Notes: generated by a model not told the origin, from the letters alone. DNA of 64,000 nt from Sipunculus nudus (GCA_026874595.1 CM049316.1:932001-996000), one strand, 5' to 3'; counted from the first letter of the stretch, positions 35,191 through 47,205 are shown. A program made the numbers and translations.

Positions 35191-36269
35191 CAGTCGCAAC
35201 TTGACATTTCCAACCTTAACAATCTGAAAACCTTGCACTCTGACAGTATTTTGCAATAAACAAACGGGACCCTAAGAAATTAGCCTTGACAAACCGACAG
35301 CCTTTGATTCCAACTCTGACATGACATTTACCTACACGAACAAGGATACAGACGAATTTTCTGACTTGACAATCCGACCGATATATTGTCCTTTGATGTC
35401 AGTCGTCGGGCTCGTGCACACAGCACCCTGATCAATTAGGCGTGAAATACAGCGATATGTATTGTTCTAACTGTACACTAGAGCCAATTATGGAGTCAAT
35501 TTGGCTTCCTAATTAAGTCAGTTTAGATCTGTATGTGGCTGACATGAACCTCTCGGTGTGTTGAACACGCAGAGTTGGAGAACGATATCGAGGACCTCAT
35601 CCGGGCACTCCACCGTGCTGACCACATGACCGTGGAGGAATACCTTGTATTGGACAACATGGAGCCCACAGAAGCAATGGCGACTACCGCTGATATTGTG
35701 TCAATGGTCAAAGAAGACGGAGGCGACAGTGACAGCTTGTCTGAGGGATTGGGGGAATGGAAACAGGGCTACGATATATGAAGGGAACGTGGATGCCAAC
35801 CAGGGACTGCTTAGAAAAGTCCGTGAAATAAAATAAAAGAACCAGATACAAGACAGATATGCTTGCATTCTTTAGACGTATATGAACTCAGTAGATTAAC
35901 CGCTGGTTTATTTATTATAAACATTTAGTTAATGTTTGTTCAGAAATATAAGCATGTCTTATAATGGTAGAATCTGCATAGGTCGTCAATCTTGATGAAC
36001 GTACTTAGTATATATAGACATGTATATAAGAAATAAAACAGTACTCCCTGACGGATGTTTTATTTTCTAATTCACATAAACCATAACAACATCATATACG
36101 TAGTTTATTATAACAAAATACTCAATGAATTATAACAAGTCCTCCGAATATTAAGGTCACATTGTATCTTGACCCTCTGTCACATTTATTGATTTGACAA
36201 TCCGACAGCCATGCAATCTGACATAAATTAGGGTGTTACATTTAGTGTCGGATTATCAAGTCACGACTG
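35191..36269 (+). mobile_element. Tigger/pogo-like DNA transposon, internally deleted
   Basis: The left end is CAGTCGCAACTTGACATT. The right end, read inverted, is CAGTCGTGACTTGATAATCC. TGACAATCCGAC words recur near both ends (about 35370 and 36200). The right flank is TA. The left flank is CA, while the minisatellite unit at this position normally reads CCACATTC; the junction fits a TA (or CA) target duplicated as in pogo elements. Length is 1,079 bp against 2-3 kb for autonomous members, so most of the transposase is gone. A C-terminal transposase fragment survives (35548-35781). The element splits the minisatellite. Confidence 0.7.
35548..35781 (+). pseudogene. C-terminal remnant of Tigger/pogo-like transposase
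   Basis: An open frame of about 77 codons, bounded upstream by an in-frame stop at 35545, ends at the TGA at 35779-35781. It reads ELENDIEDLIRALH, then MTVEEYLVLDNMEPTEA and ADIVSMVKEDGG, then a Ser/Asp-rich end. The pattern of a helical segment, a TVEEYL word, a spacer with D/E-TE, then DIV-x-x-V and an acidic tail resembles C-termini of Tigger/pogo-like (DDE_1) transposases. The helix-turn-helix, CENP-B-like and DDD catalytic parts are absent. GC-rich codon use contrasts with the surroundings. CACGCAG just before AG (about 35566-35572) could be an old splice acceptor. It is not a functional transposase. Confidence 0.5.
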
Positions 36270-36271
36270 TA

Positions 36272-36835
36272 CATTCAAATCTTGTCACAGCTCAGTTCTC
36301 AATACCCTTATCATACCAGTACCACATTCAAATCTTGTCACAGCTCAGTTCTCAATACCCTTATCATACTAGCACCACATTCAATCTTGTCACAGCTCAG
36401 TTCTCAATACCCTTATCATACTAGCACCACATTCAATCTTGTCACAGCTCAGTTATCAATACCCTTATACTAGCACCACATTCAATCTTGTCACAGCTCA
36501 GTTCTCAATACCCTTATCATACCAGCACCACATTCAATCTTGTCACAGCTCAGTTCTCAATACCCTTATCATACCAGCACCACATTCAATCTTGTCACAG
36601 CTCAGTTCTCAATACCCTTATCATACTAGCACCACATTCAATCTTGTCACAGCTCAGTTATCAATACCCTTATACCAGCACCACATTCAATCTTGTCACA
36701 GCTCAGTTCTCAATACCCTTATCATACCAGCACCACATTCAATCTTGTCACAGCTCAGTTCTCAATATCTTATCATACCAGCACCACATTTAAATCTTGT
36801 CACAGCTCAGTTCTCAATAAGCTTTATAAGTGGTT
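36272..36835. repeat. 52-bp minisatellite, about 11 units
   Basis: Units of about 52 bp (some 48-53) contain TTGTCACAGCTCAGTTCTCA, ATACCCTTATCATACCAGCA and CCACATTCAA. Variants include TACTAGCACC and a 4-bp-shorter TTATCAATACCCTTATAC form that occurs twice, about 208 bp apart, so units are arranged in a higher order. Unit length is not a multiple of three, so the long Ser/Gln/Tyr/Pro/His frames in all phases are not a gene. Confidence 0.9.
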
Positions 36836-38439
36836 GTTTGACAGTAAGTGAGACAAACAGGAACCAAAGCAAAAAGAGACTGAATCTTGAGACTGGGAAA
36901 TAAATTGCCACAAGGATCATAGATTATAATATAATACAGAGTTGTATGAGTAAAAGTGACTGAAACTCTTACTCATACCTAATTTGTACAAAAACACTGA
37001 TCCAAAAAGTGTAAGTTCACTCTGTACTCCTTCGTTAGCTGTACCAGTTCTGTAACAGTGAAGACACAGTGCTGGGTTTCTACTTGCTTCATGATAAGAT
37101 TTGGTTATTGATCTGGTTCTATGGCAATCTCTTTTTTGTTGTTGTTATTTATGGGAGAGCTGAGCTTAAGTGAATCTATAAATGCTACATTAAGCTTGAA
37201 ATTACAACTTCACATTCATGACACCCCTTTAATTCTCCATCTTACATGGACAGTAAGCCATATCTGAAACTAACTCGGCCCTTGACATGCTCAACCGAAA
37301 AGTGATACTTAAAATGGTCTTCAGGGAAGGCTTGTAAATTACTATAATATAATCCAGGGAACATTGTGGTTTTAGTGGCAATGTTCATCCTTGTTTACCA
37401 GCATGTTATACCTAAAGTTGGACATGAGGCAAAAAGCAGTGCTACATGATGGACAACTGTATTGCTGGGATCATCACTTTGTTATAACGTTCAGGCCTGT
37501 CTTAATCAGCCCACTCTGTGCAAAGATCCATTTCATTGGCCATGAGTTGACCCATGGATTATAAAATCCCCTTATAAATTTCTCAATGACAGCCTTCCTG
37601 CCTGACAAGTAATATTAATTACATGCAAGAGACTCTTTTCACTTGGTTCCAGGTATTAATCAATACACATTCACTGCCAAAAAAATTCCAATATAAAATA
37701 TATTTAGTGATTATTATTATTAAAAGTTTAATTCAGACCAAATTATATTGTTTGAAAGAATCTGATAATTAATAAGCATAGACAGGTGAACAAACTGTCC
37801 CTGGCATATTGAGAAGTAGGTGGCATTTATGGCCGTACTATTCATCTATACTTTATCCTACTGATAAGATAAATCCTTTTAAAAAGTTTCCTAAAAGTTT
37901 GATTTTTCCTATGGATTTAGGAATACTGTAAATAAACATTATTGAAAGCATGTCCTTGGTCAGAAATAATATGCATGGTTTTCAATTCCTATATGCTGTT
38001 TTCTTCACATAAACTTACCTCATACTTATGCAAATTTCCATCTTATAAATCATGACAACAGCTACTGGCAAAACAGTGAGAGAGACAATAATGAGTAAAT
38101 CATGTGAAAAAGCAGTAAAAACGTCGTGACTAATTCATACCCAGCAGCCTGGTGTGCTGAGGATGTGTGCTTATAAATATTCATTCTGAGAAGGCTGGCA
38201 TGCTACTGTGTCAGCTTCTTAGTCCAGCAGCTGTTCCTGTGTTAAGGCTGTATTTCTTTCCTGTGGGGATAATGGAGACCATGAACAACTGCTGATAAAA
38301 CCATCCATCTGCACCTGTAGTTTTTTATTGGTTGATGTTATTTAATTTGCTGACTGATCCTGATCAATATTACGAAAATTTAACAGCTTGTGTTATCTTC
38401 CTGTGGAAAAATTTTTTAAAAATATTTTTTTCAGTGTAG
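36836..38439. other. Unassigned, apparently low-copy sequence
   Basis: About 1.6 kb with no recognisable gene, element end or tandem array. It is AT-rich and could be intergenic or intronic. Confidence 0.5.
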
Positions 38440-38815
38440 GTTACCGCCTCCTTTTATTTAATGCTTTGCTTAACTTAGTATATGTACATCTGCAGAGATC
38501 CATTCCTGTTTTGGACTACGTGACAGGGGCTTATATCCTATTTTTCAAGGTGTAATCAAGGTTCAGTACACCACTCCTGGAGGCCCTGGGTGTGTCATCC
38601 CCATTACTGGGTCATAACACTGAGGAACCCCTGAAAGGCGCAATCTTTTGTGAGTGAAACACAACTGACGGGCACAGTCTCCCATTTAAGCCTGCAGAGT
38701 GCTCACCCTTGGTGGGGGCTGACCGTATAAAATCTCACCTCCTCAGCTGAGATTCAAACTCATGATCTCCAAGGTTTGAGTTGTGCGTTCTACCCCTGAG
38801 CCACAGAAGCCAGTT
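38440..38815 (-). mobile_element. tRNA-derived SINE, uninterrupted copy
   Basis: Read on the minus strand it begins near 38810 with TGTGGCTCAGGGGTAGA, an A-box-like tRNA head (38790-38803 on +). GAGTTTGAATCTC follows, B-box-like (38749-38761 on +). A body with ACCAAGGGTGAGCACTCTGC and GGGGATGACACACCC ends near the GGTAACCTACACTG word at 38450. Length is about 370 bp. These are standard SINE parts, transcribed by RNA polymerase III and moved by a LINE in trans; the LINE is not in this window. A second copy is split around 49895-52521 and shares TACATCTGCAG and CTGCAGAGTGCTCACCC. Confidence 0.65.
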
Positions 38816-38979
38816 ACTGATGGTCAAACTTACAGGTGTTCTGTATTCAATTTTGTGACATTTTTTTTTTAAATTTTTTGCTTTCACTAAGTATTAGATG
38901 TGTACTATTCAGGGTGAAATAAATATATTGCTATTCAATGACACAGAACTATTGGATGCTACATGCTGATTATATATCT

Positions 38980-41900
38980 ATAGACTATAGTGCACTTTCT
39001 GTGGGTTTTGATTATATACATATATAGTGCTCTTTATGAGGGTTTTGATTATACATCAATAGTGCTCTTTCTTAAGGTTTTGCTTATACATCTATAGTGC
39101 CTTAATGTGGGGCACTAATGTGGGTTTAATTATATTAAAATCTATTGTGCTCTTTCTGTGGGTTTGATTATTCATCTATAGTGCTGATCTTTCTGTGGAT
39201 TTGATTATAAATCTGTAGTGCTCTTTCTGTAGGTTTTGATTATACATCTAAGGTGCTCTCTTTGTGGGTTTATATTATGCATCTATAGTGCTCTTTATGT
39301 GGGTTTATATTATACATCTATAGTGCTCTTTTATGGGTTTATATTATACATCTATAGTGCACTTTCTGTGGGTATATATTATTCATCTATAGTGCTCTCT
39401 TTGTGGGTTTATATTATGCATCTATAGTGCTCTTTAGGTGGGTTTATATTACACATCTATATTGCACTTTATGTGGGTTTATATTATACATCTATAGTGC
39501 ACTTTCTATTGGTTTGATTATATGACAATAGTGCTCTTTATGTGGGTTTATATTATACATCTATAGTGCTCTTTCTGTGAGTATATATTATACATCTATA
39601 GCGCTCTTTATGTGGGTTTATATTATACATCTATAGTGCTCTTTCTGTGGGTTTGATTATACATCTATAGTGCTTTTTATGTGGGTTTATATTATACATC
39701 TATAGTGCTCTCTTTGTGGGTTTATATTATACATCTATAGTGCCCTTTTTGTGGGTATATATTATACATCTATAGTGCTCTTTCTGTGGGTTTATATTAC
39801 ACATCTATATTGCACTTTCTATGGGTCTGATTATATGACTATAGTGCTCTTTCTGTGGGTATATATTATACATCAATAGTGCTCTTCATGTGGGTTCATA
39901 TTATACATCTATAGTGCACTTTCTATAGGTTTGATTATATGACTTTAGTGCTCTTTCTGTGGGTTTGTATTATACATCTATAGTGCTCTCTTTGTGGGTT
40001 TATATTATACATCTATAGTGCTCTTTATGTGGGTATATATTATACATCTATAGTGCTCTCTTTGTAGGTTTATATTATGCATCTATAGTGCTCTTTATGT
40101 GGGTTTACATTATACATCTATAGTTCACTTTCTGTGGGTTTGATTATATGACTTTAGTGCTCTTTCTGTGGGTTTGTATTATACATCTATAGTGCTCTCT
40201 TAGTGGGTTTATATTATACATCTATAGTGCTCTTTATGTGGGTATATATTATACATCTATAGTGCTCTCTTTGTAGGTTTATATTATGCATCTATAGTGC
40301 TCTTTATGTGGGTTTACATTATACATCTATAGTTCACTTTCTATGGGTTTGATTATATGACTATAGTGCTCTTTATGTGGGTTTATATTATACATCTATA
40401 GTGCTCTTTCTGTGGGTTTGATTATACATCTATAGTGCTTTTTATGTGGGTTTATATTATACATCTATAGTGCTCTCTTTGTGGGTTTATATTATACATC
40501 TATAGTGCCCTTTTTGTGGGTATATATTATACATCTATAGTGCTCTTTCTGTGGGTTTATATTACACATCTATATTGCACTTTCTATGGGTCTGATTATA
40601 TGACTATAGTGCTCTTTCTGTGGGTATATATTATACATCAATAGTGCTCTTCATGTGGGTTCATATTATACATCTATAGTGCACTTTCTATAGGTTTGAT
40701 TATATGACTTTAGTGCTCTTTCTGTGGGTTTGTATTATACATCTATAGTGCTCTCTTTGTGGGTTTATATTATACATCTATAGTGCTCTTTATGTGGGTA
40801 TATATTATACATCTATAGTGCTCTCTTTGTAGGTTTATATTATGCATCTATAGTGCTCTTTATGTGGGTTTACATTATACATCTATAGTTCACTTTCTGT
40901 GGGTTTGATTATATGACTATAGTGCTCTTTCTGTGGGTTTATATTATACATTTATAGTGCTCTCTTTGTGGGTTTATATTATGCATCTATAGTGCTCTTT
41001 CTGTGGGTTTGATTATATGACTATAGTGCTCTTAATGTGGGTTTATATTACACATCTCTATTGCATTTTATGTGGGTTTATATTATACATCTATAGTGCA
41101 CTTTCTATGGGTTTGATTATACATCTACAGTGCTCTCTTTGTGGGTTTATATTATACATCTATAGTGCACTTTCTGTGGGTTTGATTATATGACTATAGT
41201 GCTCTTTATGTGGGTTTATATTATACATCTATAGTGCACTTTATGTGGGTATATATTATACATCTATAGTGCTCTTTCTGTGGGTTTATATTACACATCT
41301 ATATTGCACTTTCTATGGGTTTGATTATATGACTATAGTGCTCTTTCTGTGGGTATATATTATACATCTATAGTGCTCTCTTTGTGGGTTTATATTATAC
41401 ATCTATAGTTCTCTTTATGTGGGTGTATATTATACATCTATAGTGCTCTTTTTTGGGTTTATATTGTACATCTATATTGCACTTTATGTGGGTTTATATT
41501 ATACATCTATAGTGCACTTTCTGTGGGTTTATATTACACATCTATAGTGCTCTTTATGTGGGTTTATATTACACATCTATATTGCACTTTATGTGGGTTT
41601 ATATTATACATCTATAGTGCTCTTTATGTGGGTTTATATTACACATCTATAGTGCACTTTCTATAGGTTTGATTATATGACTTTAGTGCTCTTTCTGTGG
41701 GTTTGTATTATACATCTATAGTGCTCTCTTTGTGGGTTTATATTACACATCTATAGTGCTCTTTATGTGGGTTTATATTACAGATCTATATTGCACTTTA
41801 TGTGGGTTTATATTATACATCTATAGTGCACTTTCTGTGGGTGTATATTATACATCTATAGTGCTCTTTTGTGGGTTTATATTGTACATCTATATTGCAC

Positions 41901-43150
41901 TTTATGTGGGTTTATATTATACATCTATAGTGCACTTTCTGTGGGTTTATATTATACATCTATAGTTCTCTTTATGTGGGTGTATATTATACATCTATAG
42001 TGCTCTTTTGTGGGTTTATATTATACATCTATAGTGCACTTTCTGTGGGTTTATATTATAAACTATAGTTCTCTTTATGTGGGTGTATATTATACATCTA
42101 TAGTGCTCTTTTGTGGGTTTATATTGTACATCTATATTGCACTTTATGTGGGTTTATATTATACATCTATAGTGCTCTTTCTGTTGGTTTGATTATACAT
42201 CTATAGTGCTCTTTCTGTGGGTATATATTATACATCTATAGTGCTCTCTTTGTGGGTTTATATTATACATCTATAGTGCTCTTTATGTGGGTATATATTA
42301 TACATCTATAGTGCTCTTTCTGTGGGTTTATATTATACATCTATAGTTCACTTTCTGTGGGTTTGATTATATGACTATAGTGCCCTTTATGTGGGTTTAT
42401 ATTATACATCTATAGTGCTCTTTCTATGGGTTTAAATTATACATCTATAGTGCTCTTTATGTGGGTTTATATTATACATCTATAGTGCTCTTAATGTGGG
42501 TTTGATTATACATCTATAGTGCTCTTAATGTGGGTTTACATTCTACATCTATAGTGCCCTTTCTGTGGGTTTGATTATACATCTATAGTGCTCTTTATGT
42601 GGGTTTGATTATAATCTGTAGTGCTTTTTATGTGGGTTTATATTATACATCTATAGTGCTCGTTCTATGGGTTTGATTATACATCTATAGTGCTCTTTAT
42701 GTGGGTTTACATTTTACATCTATAGTGCTCTTTATGTGGGTTTATATTATACATCTATAGTGCTCTTTCTATGGGTTTGATTATACATCTATAGTGCTCT
42801 TTATGTGGGTTTATATTATACATCTATAGTGCCCTTTCTGTGGGTTTGATTATACATCTATAGTGCTCTTTCTGTGGGTTTAATTATACATCAATAGTAC
42901 TCTTTCTGTAGGTTGGGTTTATATATCTATAGAGCTCTTTCTGTAGTATGGGTTTATACATCTATAGTGCTCCCTGTGGGTATGATTTTACATCTATGGT
43001 GCTTTTCTGGGGGTTTGGTTATACATCTAAAGTGCCCTTTTTGTGGGTTTTGATTATACATCTATAGTGCTTTTTGTCTCTTCCTGTGAGTTTAGATTAT
43101 ACATGTATAGTGCTCTTTCTTTTCATTACATACCTATAGTGCATTTTTGT
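38980..43150. repeat. 35-bp minisatellite array of about 4 kb with higher-order structure
   Basis: More than 110 units of about 35 bp (variants about 32-36) combine a CTATAGTGCTC word, a TTTATGTGGGTTT or TTTCTGTGGGTTT word, and ATATTATACAT or GATTATACAT/ATTATATGA. Edges decay gradually (38980-39230 and 42880-43150). Higher-order periods are visible: a 765-bp block (39671 versus 40436; 39741 versus 40506) and a block of about 201 bp within it (39960 versus 40161). Open frames with repeated YTSIVLF/WVYI/YIYSAL words arise because three 35-bp units give a 35-codon period. Confidence 0.95.
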
Positions 43151-43735
43151 GTTTCTGCAGGGTACCTCAACTGTATCTTTTTTTTTTTTGTTAGAGATGC
43201 CAACCAGATATTGCGGGTTAAGGGGGCAAGAACTACACCAACCAGAAAACTGTGAATTCAAATGGTGCCTAAACCATATGAGATCTGTAATGCTGTTTGT
43301 AAAGGGGGAATAACCATGCTAACCTGAAAACTATATGCAAAGGGAAAATATACTATCCCATGCAGATTCACATTCACAATTAATGTTCACACAAATGCTT
43401 AAAATTATATACATTTTTTCCAGAGGGTAAAATCAAGACTGTTGGCCTGGTGGTTTTACATGCAAGTGTGTGTAAACATGGTCTGCTGTGTTTAGGTCCA
43501 GTGACCTAACTACTACTAGCTACTGTGTTAAATGGAACAATGCATATAAACATAAAGGATACAGGATATGAAATTTAACTCAACACTGCTTACAGGAAAA
43601 CAAGCAAAACTGTGGAATTTATGTCCTCCGCTTTGGGTCTTGTTGTCTTTCATGCTTAATACGCAACCAAAATTATCACAAGTCGAGAAAATCTTGAGGG
43701 CACATGAAAACTTAAACAGTCTGTCTTATCACAGT
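43151..43735. other. Unassigned sequence
   Basis: No gene recognised. A T-run at about 43179-43190 follows a pyrimidine-rich, acceptor-like stretch (TTTCTGCAGG, 43152-43161), but no coding exon follows it. Confidence 0.4.
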
Positions 43736-46450
43736 TATCACACGGAAATGAAAAACCTGAGGGATGGACAGATTAAGTGACAGACAGATAGACAGAAAGA
43801 AGCTAGACACTCAAAAACCAATCCCAACCAAGGTAAGCATTAGTGCAATCACTGACCAAAATTTGAATGGAATGGAATAATATTAAGGAAAGTTATCGCA
43901 TGGAAACAACAAGGGACCCATGGGTCACATTGCTCAGCTAATTTTGGAAAATATTAGTAACTGCAAAATATTTTTATTTCTTTTATCATTAGAAAAGCTA
44001 TGAGAAAATGGCTCTGCTAAAATGAAACTCTGTAAATTATAGAATAATGGACATGAGCTAAACCATTTAGTGATGCACCAAGGGAACAAATAAGCCTACG
44101 GTAAGTGTTATATAAAAGTAACATTTCATAAACAAATAATGTGTGAAGGTAATTAAGTTTTCAAAAGTTAAATATATGGTGAGACACTTTAAGAGATATG
44201 AATGAAATGCTACAAAGTATTCATATCTTCTTAAATCTTGTCAGTTAGCACTTACATTAGATCCTAATATTTTATCACATTTGAATATTAGGATTAAATT
44301 CCTAAAATTTTTTTCTTTATAAAAAAAATAAAAATTGTCCAAGTTTCATCAAAAAGAATTTATTTAACATAAAATTATAAGATTCATCTTGTTTATTAGT
44401 CCTGTGTATTGAAGGGGTGGGTGGGGGGAGGAGTCTCCGTTGTTACTGCTCGTTGCTGAAAAAAATGTTAATTTAAGATTCATCTAGTTCATAGTACAGG
44501 TCTGTCAACAGAATGGGGTGGGGGAGGGGGGGAGAAAAAGCTCCCTGTGGTATGGTATTAACTGCAGACAGCCTGATCAAGCTCAACTCAGTGGAGAGAG
44601 GGCTTGCCCTAGTGATGGGATTGCATAAGATTATGCCAACAGCCTGGAGAGCATAGAGAGCTGCACTGAATGACCTACAGTCATCAAAGTGGACTGCTTG
44701 ACATGTAAGGGAATACAACAAGAGCCTCCAAAAAAAATTCAATAACTAGCCTAATTTTGCAGCTTTTATTTTCAAATTTCAGATTTTAACAGATTAAATC
44801 CTTATGTGCACATGCTGGGAAAATTAAATCCACAGTACTTACAGGAAAAAAAATGTGCCGTGATCAAAGTTGGGCAAAATTTAAGGTACCAATTTTTTAT
44901 TTTTGCTAATATTTAAAAAAATCTATAAGATTTTGATCCAATTTTGGGTATACAATTTAATTTTGATTAATTAAAGTTATATTACTAAAAAAGTCCTTAG
45001 CTTTAACATGTTTTGTGTAAAGCAAACAAATATCTTTCATGATTTTTTACAAAATGCATTATGTTTGAGCCCATAACTTTTTTAAATTATATAATACAGA
45101 CCTTATTTCTGGCATGTACATAGGAACTATATAGAGGAATATTTATGGTAAATATGAGGAAAAACAGATGAGTGGTTTTGATATTAGGCAGTCCTAAAGT
45201 GTAAAAATAGGTTTTTAATAAAAAATTGAGGTTTTTCCTCAATTTCTCAAAGGAACAAAGTCACAAATACCCAGTTTTCAGCTTGGGAGGAGATCTTGGG
45301 GGCATCTAACATTATGCCAACAGCCTGGGGAGCATTGAAAGCTGCACTGAATGACCTACAGTGACCAAAGTGGACTGCTTGACATTGTGAGGGAATACAG
45401 CAAGAGCCTCCAAAAAAAATTCAATAACTAGCCTAATTTTGCAGCTTTTATTTTCAAATTTCAGATTTTAACAGATTAAATCTTTATGTGTATATACTGT
45501 GAAAATTAAATCCACAGTACTTATGGGAAAAAAAGTGCCGTGGTCAAAATTTAAGGTACCAATTTTTTATTTTTGCTAATATTTTTAAAAATTTAACAGA
45601 TTTTGATCTAATTTTGGGTAAACAATTGAATTTTGATTAATTAAAGTTATATTACTGGAAAAAAAAGTCCTTAGTTTTATCATGTTTTGTGTTAAGTGAT
45701 CAAATATCTTTCATGATTTTTTACAAAATGCATTATGTTTGAGCCCATAACTTTTTTACAGACTTAATTTCTGGCATTTACATAGGAACTATACAGAGAT
45801 ATATTTATGGCAAATATGAGTAAAAACAGATGAGTGGTTTTTATTTTAGGCTGTCCTGAAGTGTGAAAATAGGTTTTTAATAAAAAATTGAGGTTTTCCT
45901 CAATTTCTCAAAGGAACAAAGTCGCAAAGACCCAGTTTTTGGCTTGGTAGGAGATCTTTGGGACATCTAACATTATGCCAAATTTTGGATTCCTAGGTCT
46001 TACGGTTTCAAAACGTGCCACATCTATGGCCGGACAGACAGACAGATGGACGACGGACAATGGACCACGACTATAGCTCAGATGACTCATAGTCAGCTGA
46101 GCTAAAAACCTGATGCACGGAAAGACAGAGTGACAGACAGAAACCAGACACTCCAAAACCAATCCCACTCAAGGTAAGCATGAGAGCAATCACTGACCCA
46201 ATTTTGAATGAAATTGGATAATATTTAGGAAAGTTATCGCACTGAAATGAAAACCTGATGGACAGACAGACAGTGACAGACAGAAGCCAGACAATCGAAA
46301 ACCAATCCCAACCAAGGTATACATGAGAGCAATCCCTGACCTAAATTTGATTGAAACTGGAGAATATTTAGGAAAGTCATTGCACGGAAATGAAAAAAAA
46401 ACCTAATGGACGGACAGAGAGACAGACAGGCAGACAAACCCAAAACAATG
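43736..46450. repeat. 146-bp tandem repeat split by Family B element E2
   Basis: Units start at about 43756, 46109, 46254 and 46402 when E2 (43908-46108) is removed; spacing is about 145-152 bp. Each holds AACCTGATGGACAGACAG, an AGACACTCMAAAACCAATCC word, and TTAGGAAAGTTATCGCA. A GACA microsatellite opens each unit. The intact units give the empty site for E2. Confidence 0.75.
43908..46108 (+). mobile_element. Family B Helitron-like element E2
   Basis: The head is AACAAGGGACCCATGGGTC with TTGCTCAGCTAA; the palindrome is 43915-43926. The tail is ATAGTCAGCTGAGCTAAAAA at 46108, after a GACA microsatellite and GGACCACGACTATAGCTC. The core is two and a fraction units of about 680 bp, marked by ACATTATGCCAACAGCCTGG (44628 and 45310, then a decayed start at 45971). 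Each core includes TTTTATTTTCAAATTTCAGA and GAGCCCATAACTTTTTT. Flanks against intact 146-bp units show entry into an A-rich stretch with no obvious duplication. No protein is encoded; the 89-codon reverse frame at 44473-44742 has no domain. Confidence 0.7.
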
Positions 46451-46755
46451 TCCCCCTCAACTGTGGAGAAGGGAAAAAAAAATTATAAATATTAAATGTT
46501 TAAAAATAGACAGAAAGCTGGAAAAACAAAGCCGATCACTTTATTTCCAATTCTGCTGAGGCAGGAAATGGTTGAACAAATTTTATTTAATTAAATTTTG
46601 TCAAGTTTAAAAATTTTATATGTTTGCAGTTTATGTCATTTCAATATGACATATAAATCTGAAAATGAAAGCTGATTCTAAACTGCTTCATCATATATCC
46701 CTTAATTGCTCATATCACATCACATTATGCAATCAGATGTATTAATTTTTTTTAT
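46451..46755. other. Unassigned AT-rich sequence
   Basis: Separates the 146-bp array from the second MITE copy. Nothing recognised. Confidence 0.4.
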
Positions 46756-46961
46756 CACAAAAAGCCTGCTTATTGTCATGTCAGTAATACATGCTTAAAT
46801 TATAAAAATAACTAAGATATGATGTTATGCAGGCTTCATCATCAGAGTTACAGAAGAAGAGTCATGTCTCACATGATATATTTAATCAATTGTCAATAAA
46901 AAGGAAACGTTAATGTATATTTTAACTGCACAACGGCATGCAAAATTAAGTTTATGTGCAC

Positions 46962-47205
46962 CTGACAATTTATTTCCTGTAATTTTTATGCCACATGTCA
47001 AGATCACTGAAAATACCTGACTTGCCAACAGAAAGTGACGTAGCGTCTAGGTCACAAGGTCAAATGTCTGAAAATATGCGGCACAGTTATAAAGTTAGAC
47101 AAATGCAACTATTTTACTAGATAACTCTTGTACCTTTCCTGATTCTTGCACCTTATTTTCCGGATGTTTTATTAAAGACTGAAACTTTCATGATCTTCTT
47201 TATGA
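46962..47205. repeat. Left copy of a 250-bp direct duplication flanking E4
   Basis: From CTGACAATTTATTTCCTGTA to TTCATGATCTTCTTTATG, this matches 49638-49888 almost base for base. The clearest difference is near the right end (TTTATTAAAGACTGAAAC versus TTTGATTTAAGAACGAAAC). The intact MITE copy at 24.5 kb has the segment once. Confidence 0.85.

Noticed and set aside
36272-36835. CRISPR-like regular repeat
   Set aside because: There are no unique spacers between repeats; the whole unit repeats, and the DNA is eukaryotic in character.
36233-36903. 63-154-codon repetitive Ser/Gln/Tyr/Pro/His frames
   Set aside because: Products of the 52-bp minisatellite; the unit is not a multiple of three and several phases are open.
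38749-38803. Functional tRNA gene on the minus strand
   Set aside because: A- and B-box-like words are present, but I could not fit a full cloverleaf, and a similar sequence with a longer shared body recurs at 52.2-52.5 kb, which fits a SINE.
39236-42192. Repetitive hydrophobic frames resembling a membrane protein
   Set aside because: They follow the 35-bp minisatellite with a 35-codon period, have no stable start, and break wherever unit length varies.
43152-43255. Splice acceptor and exon after the minisatellite
   Set aside because: The pyrimidine run and CAG are acceptor-like, but the following frame has no recognisable protein and stops quickly.
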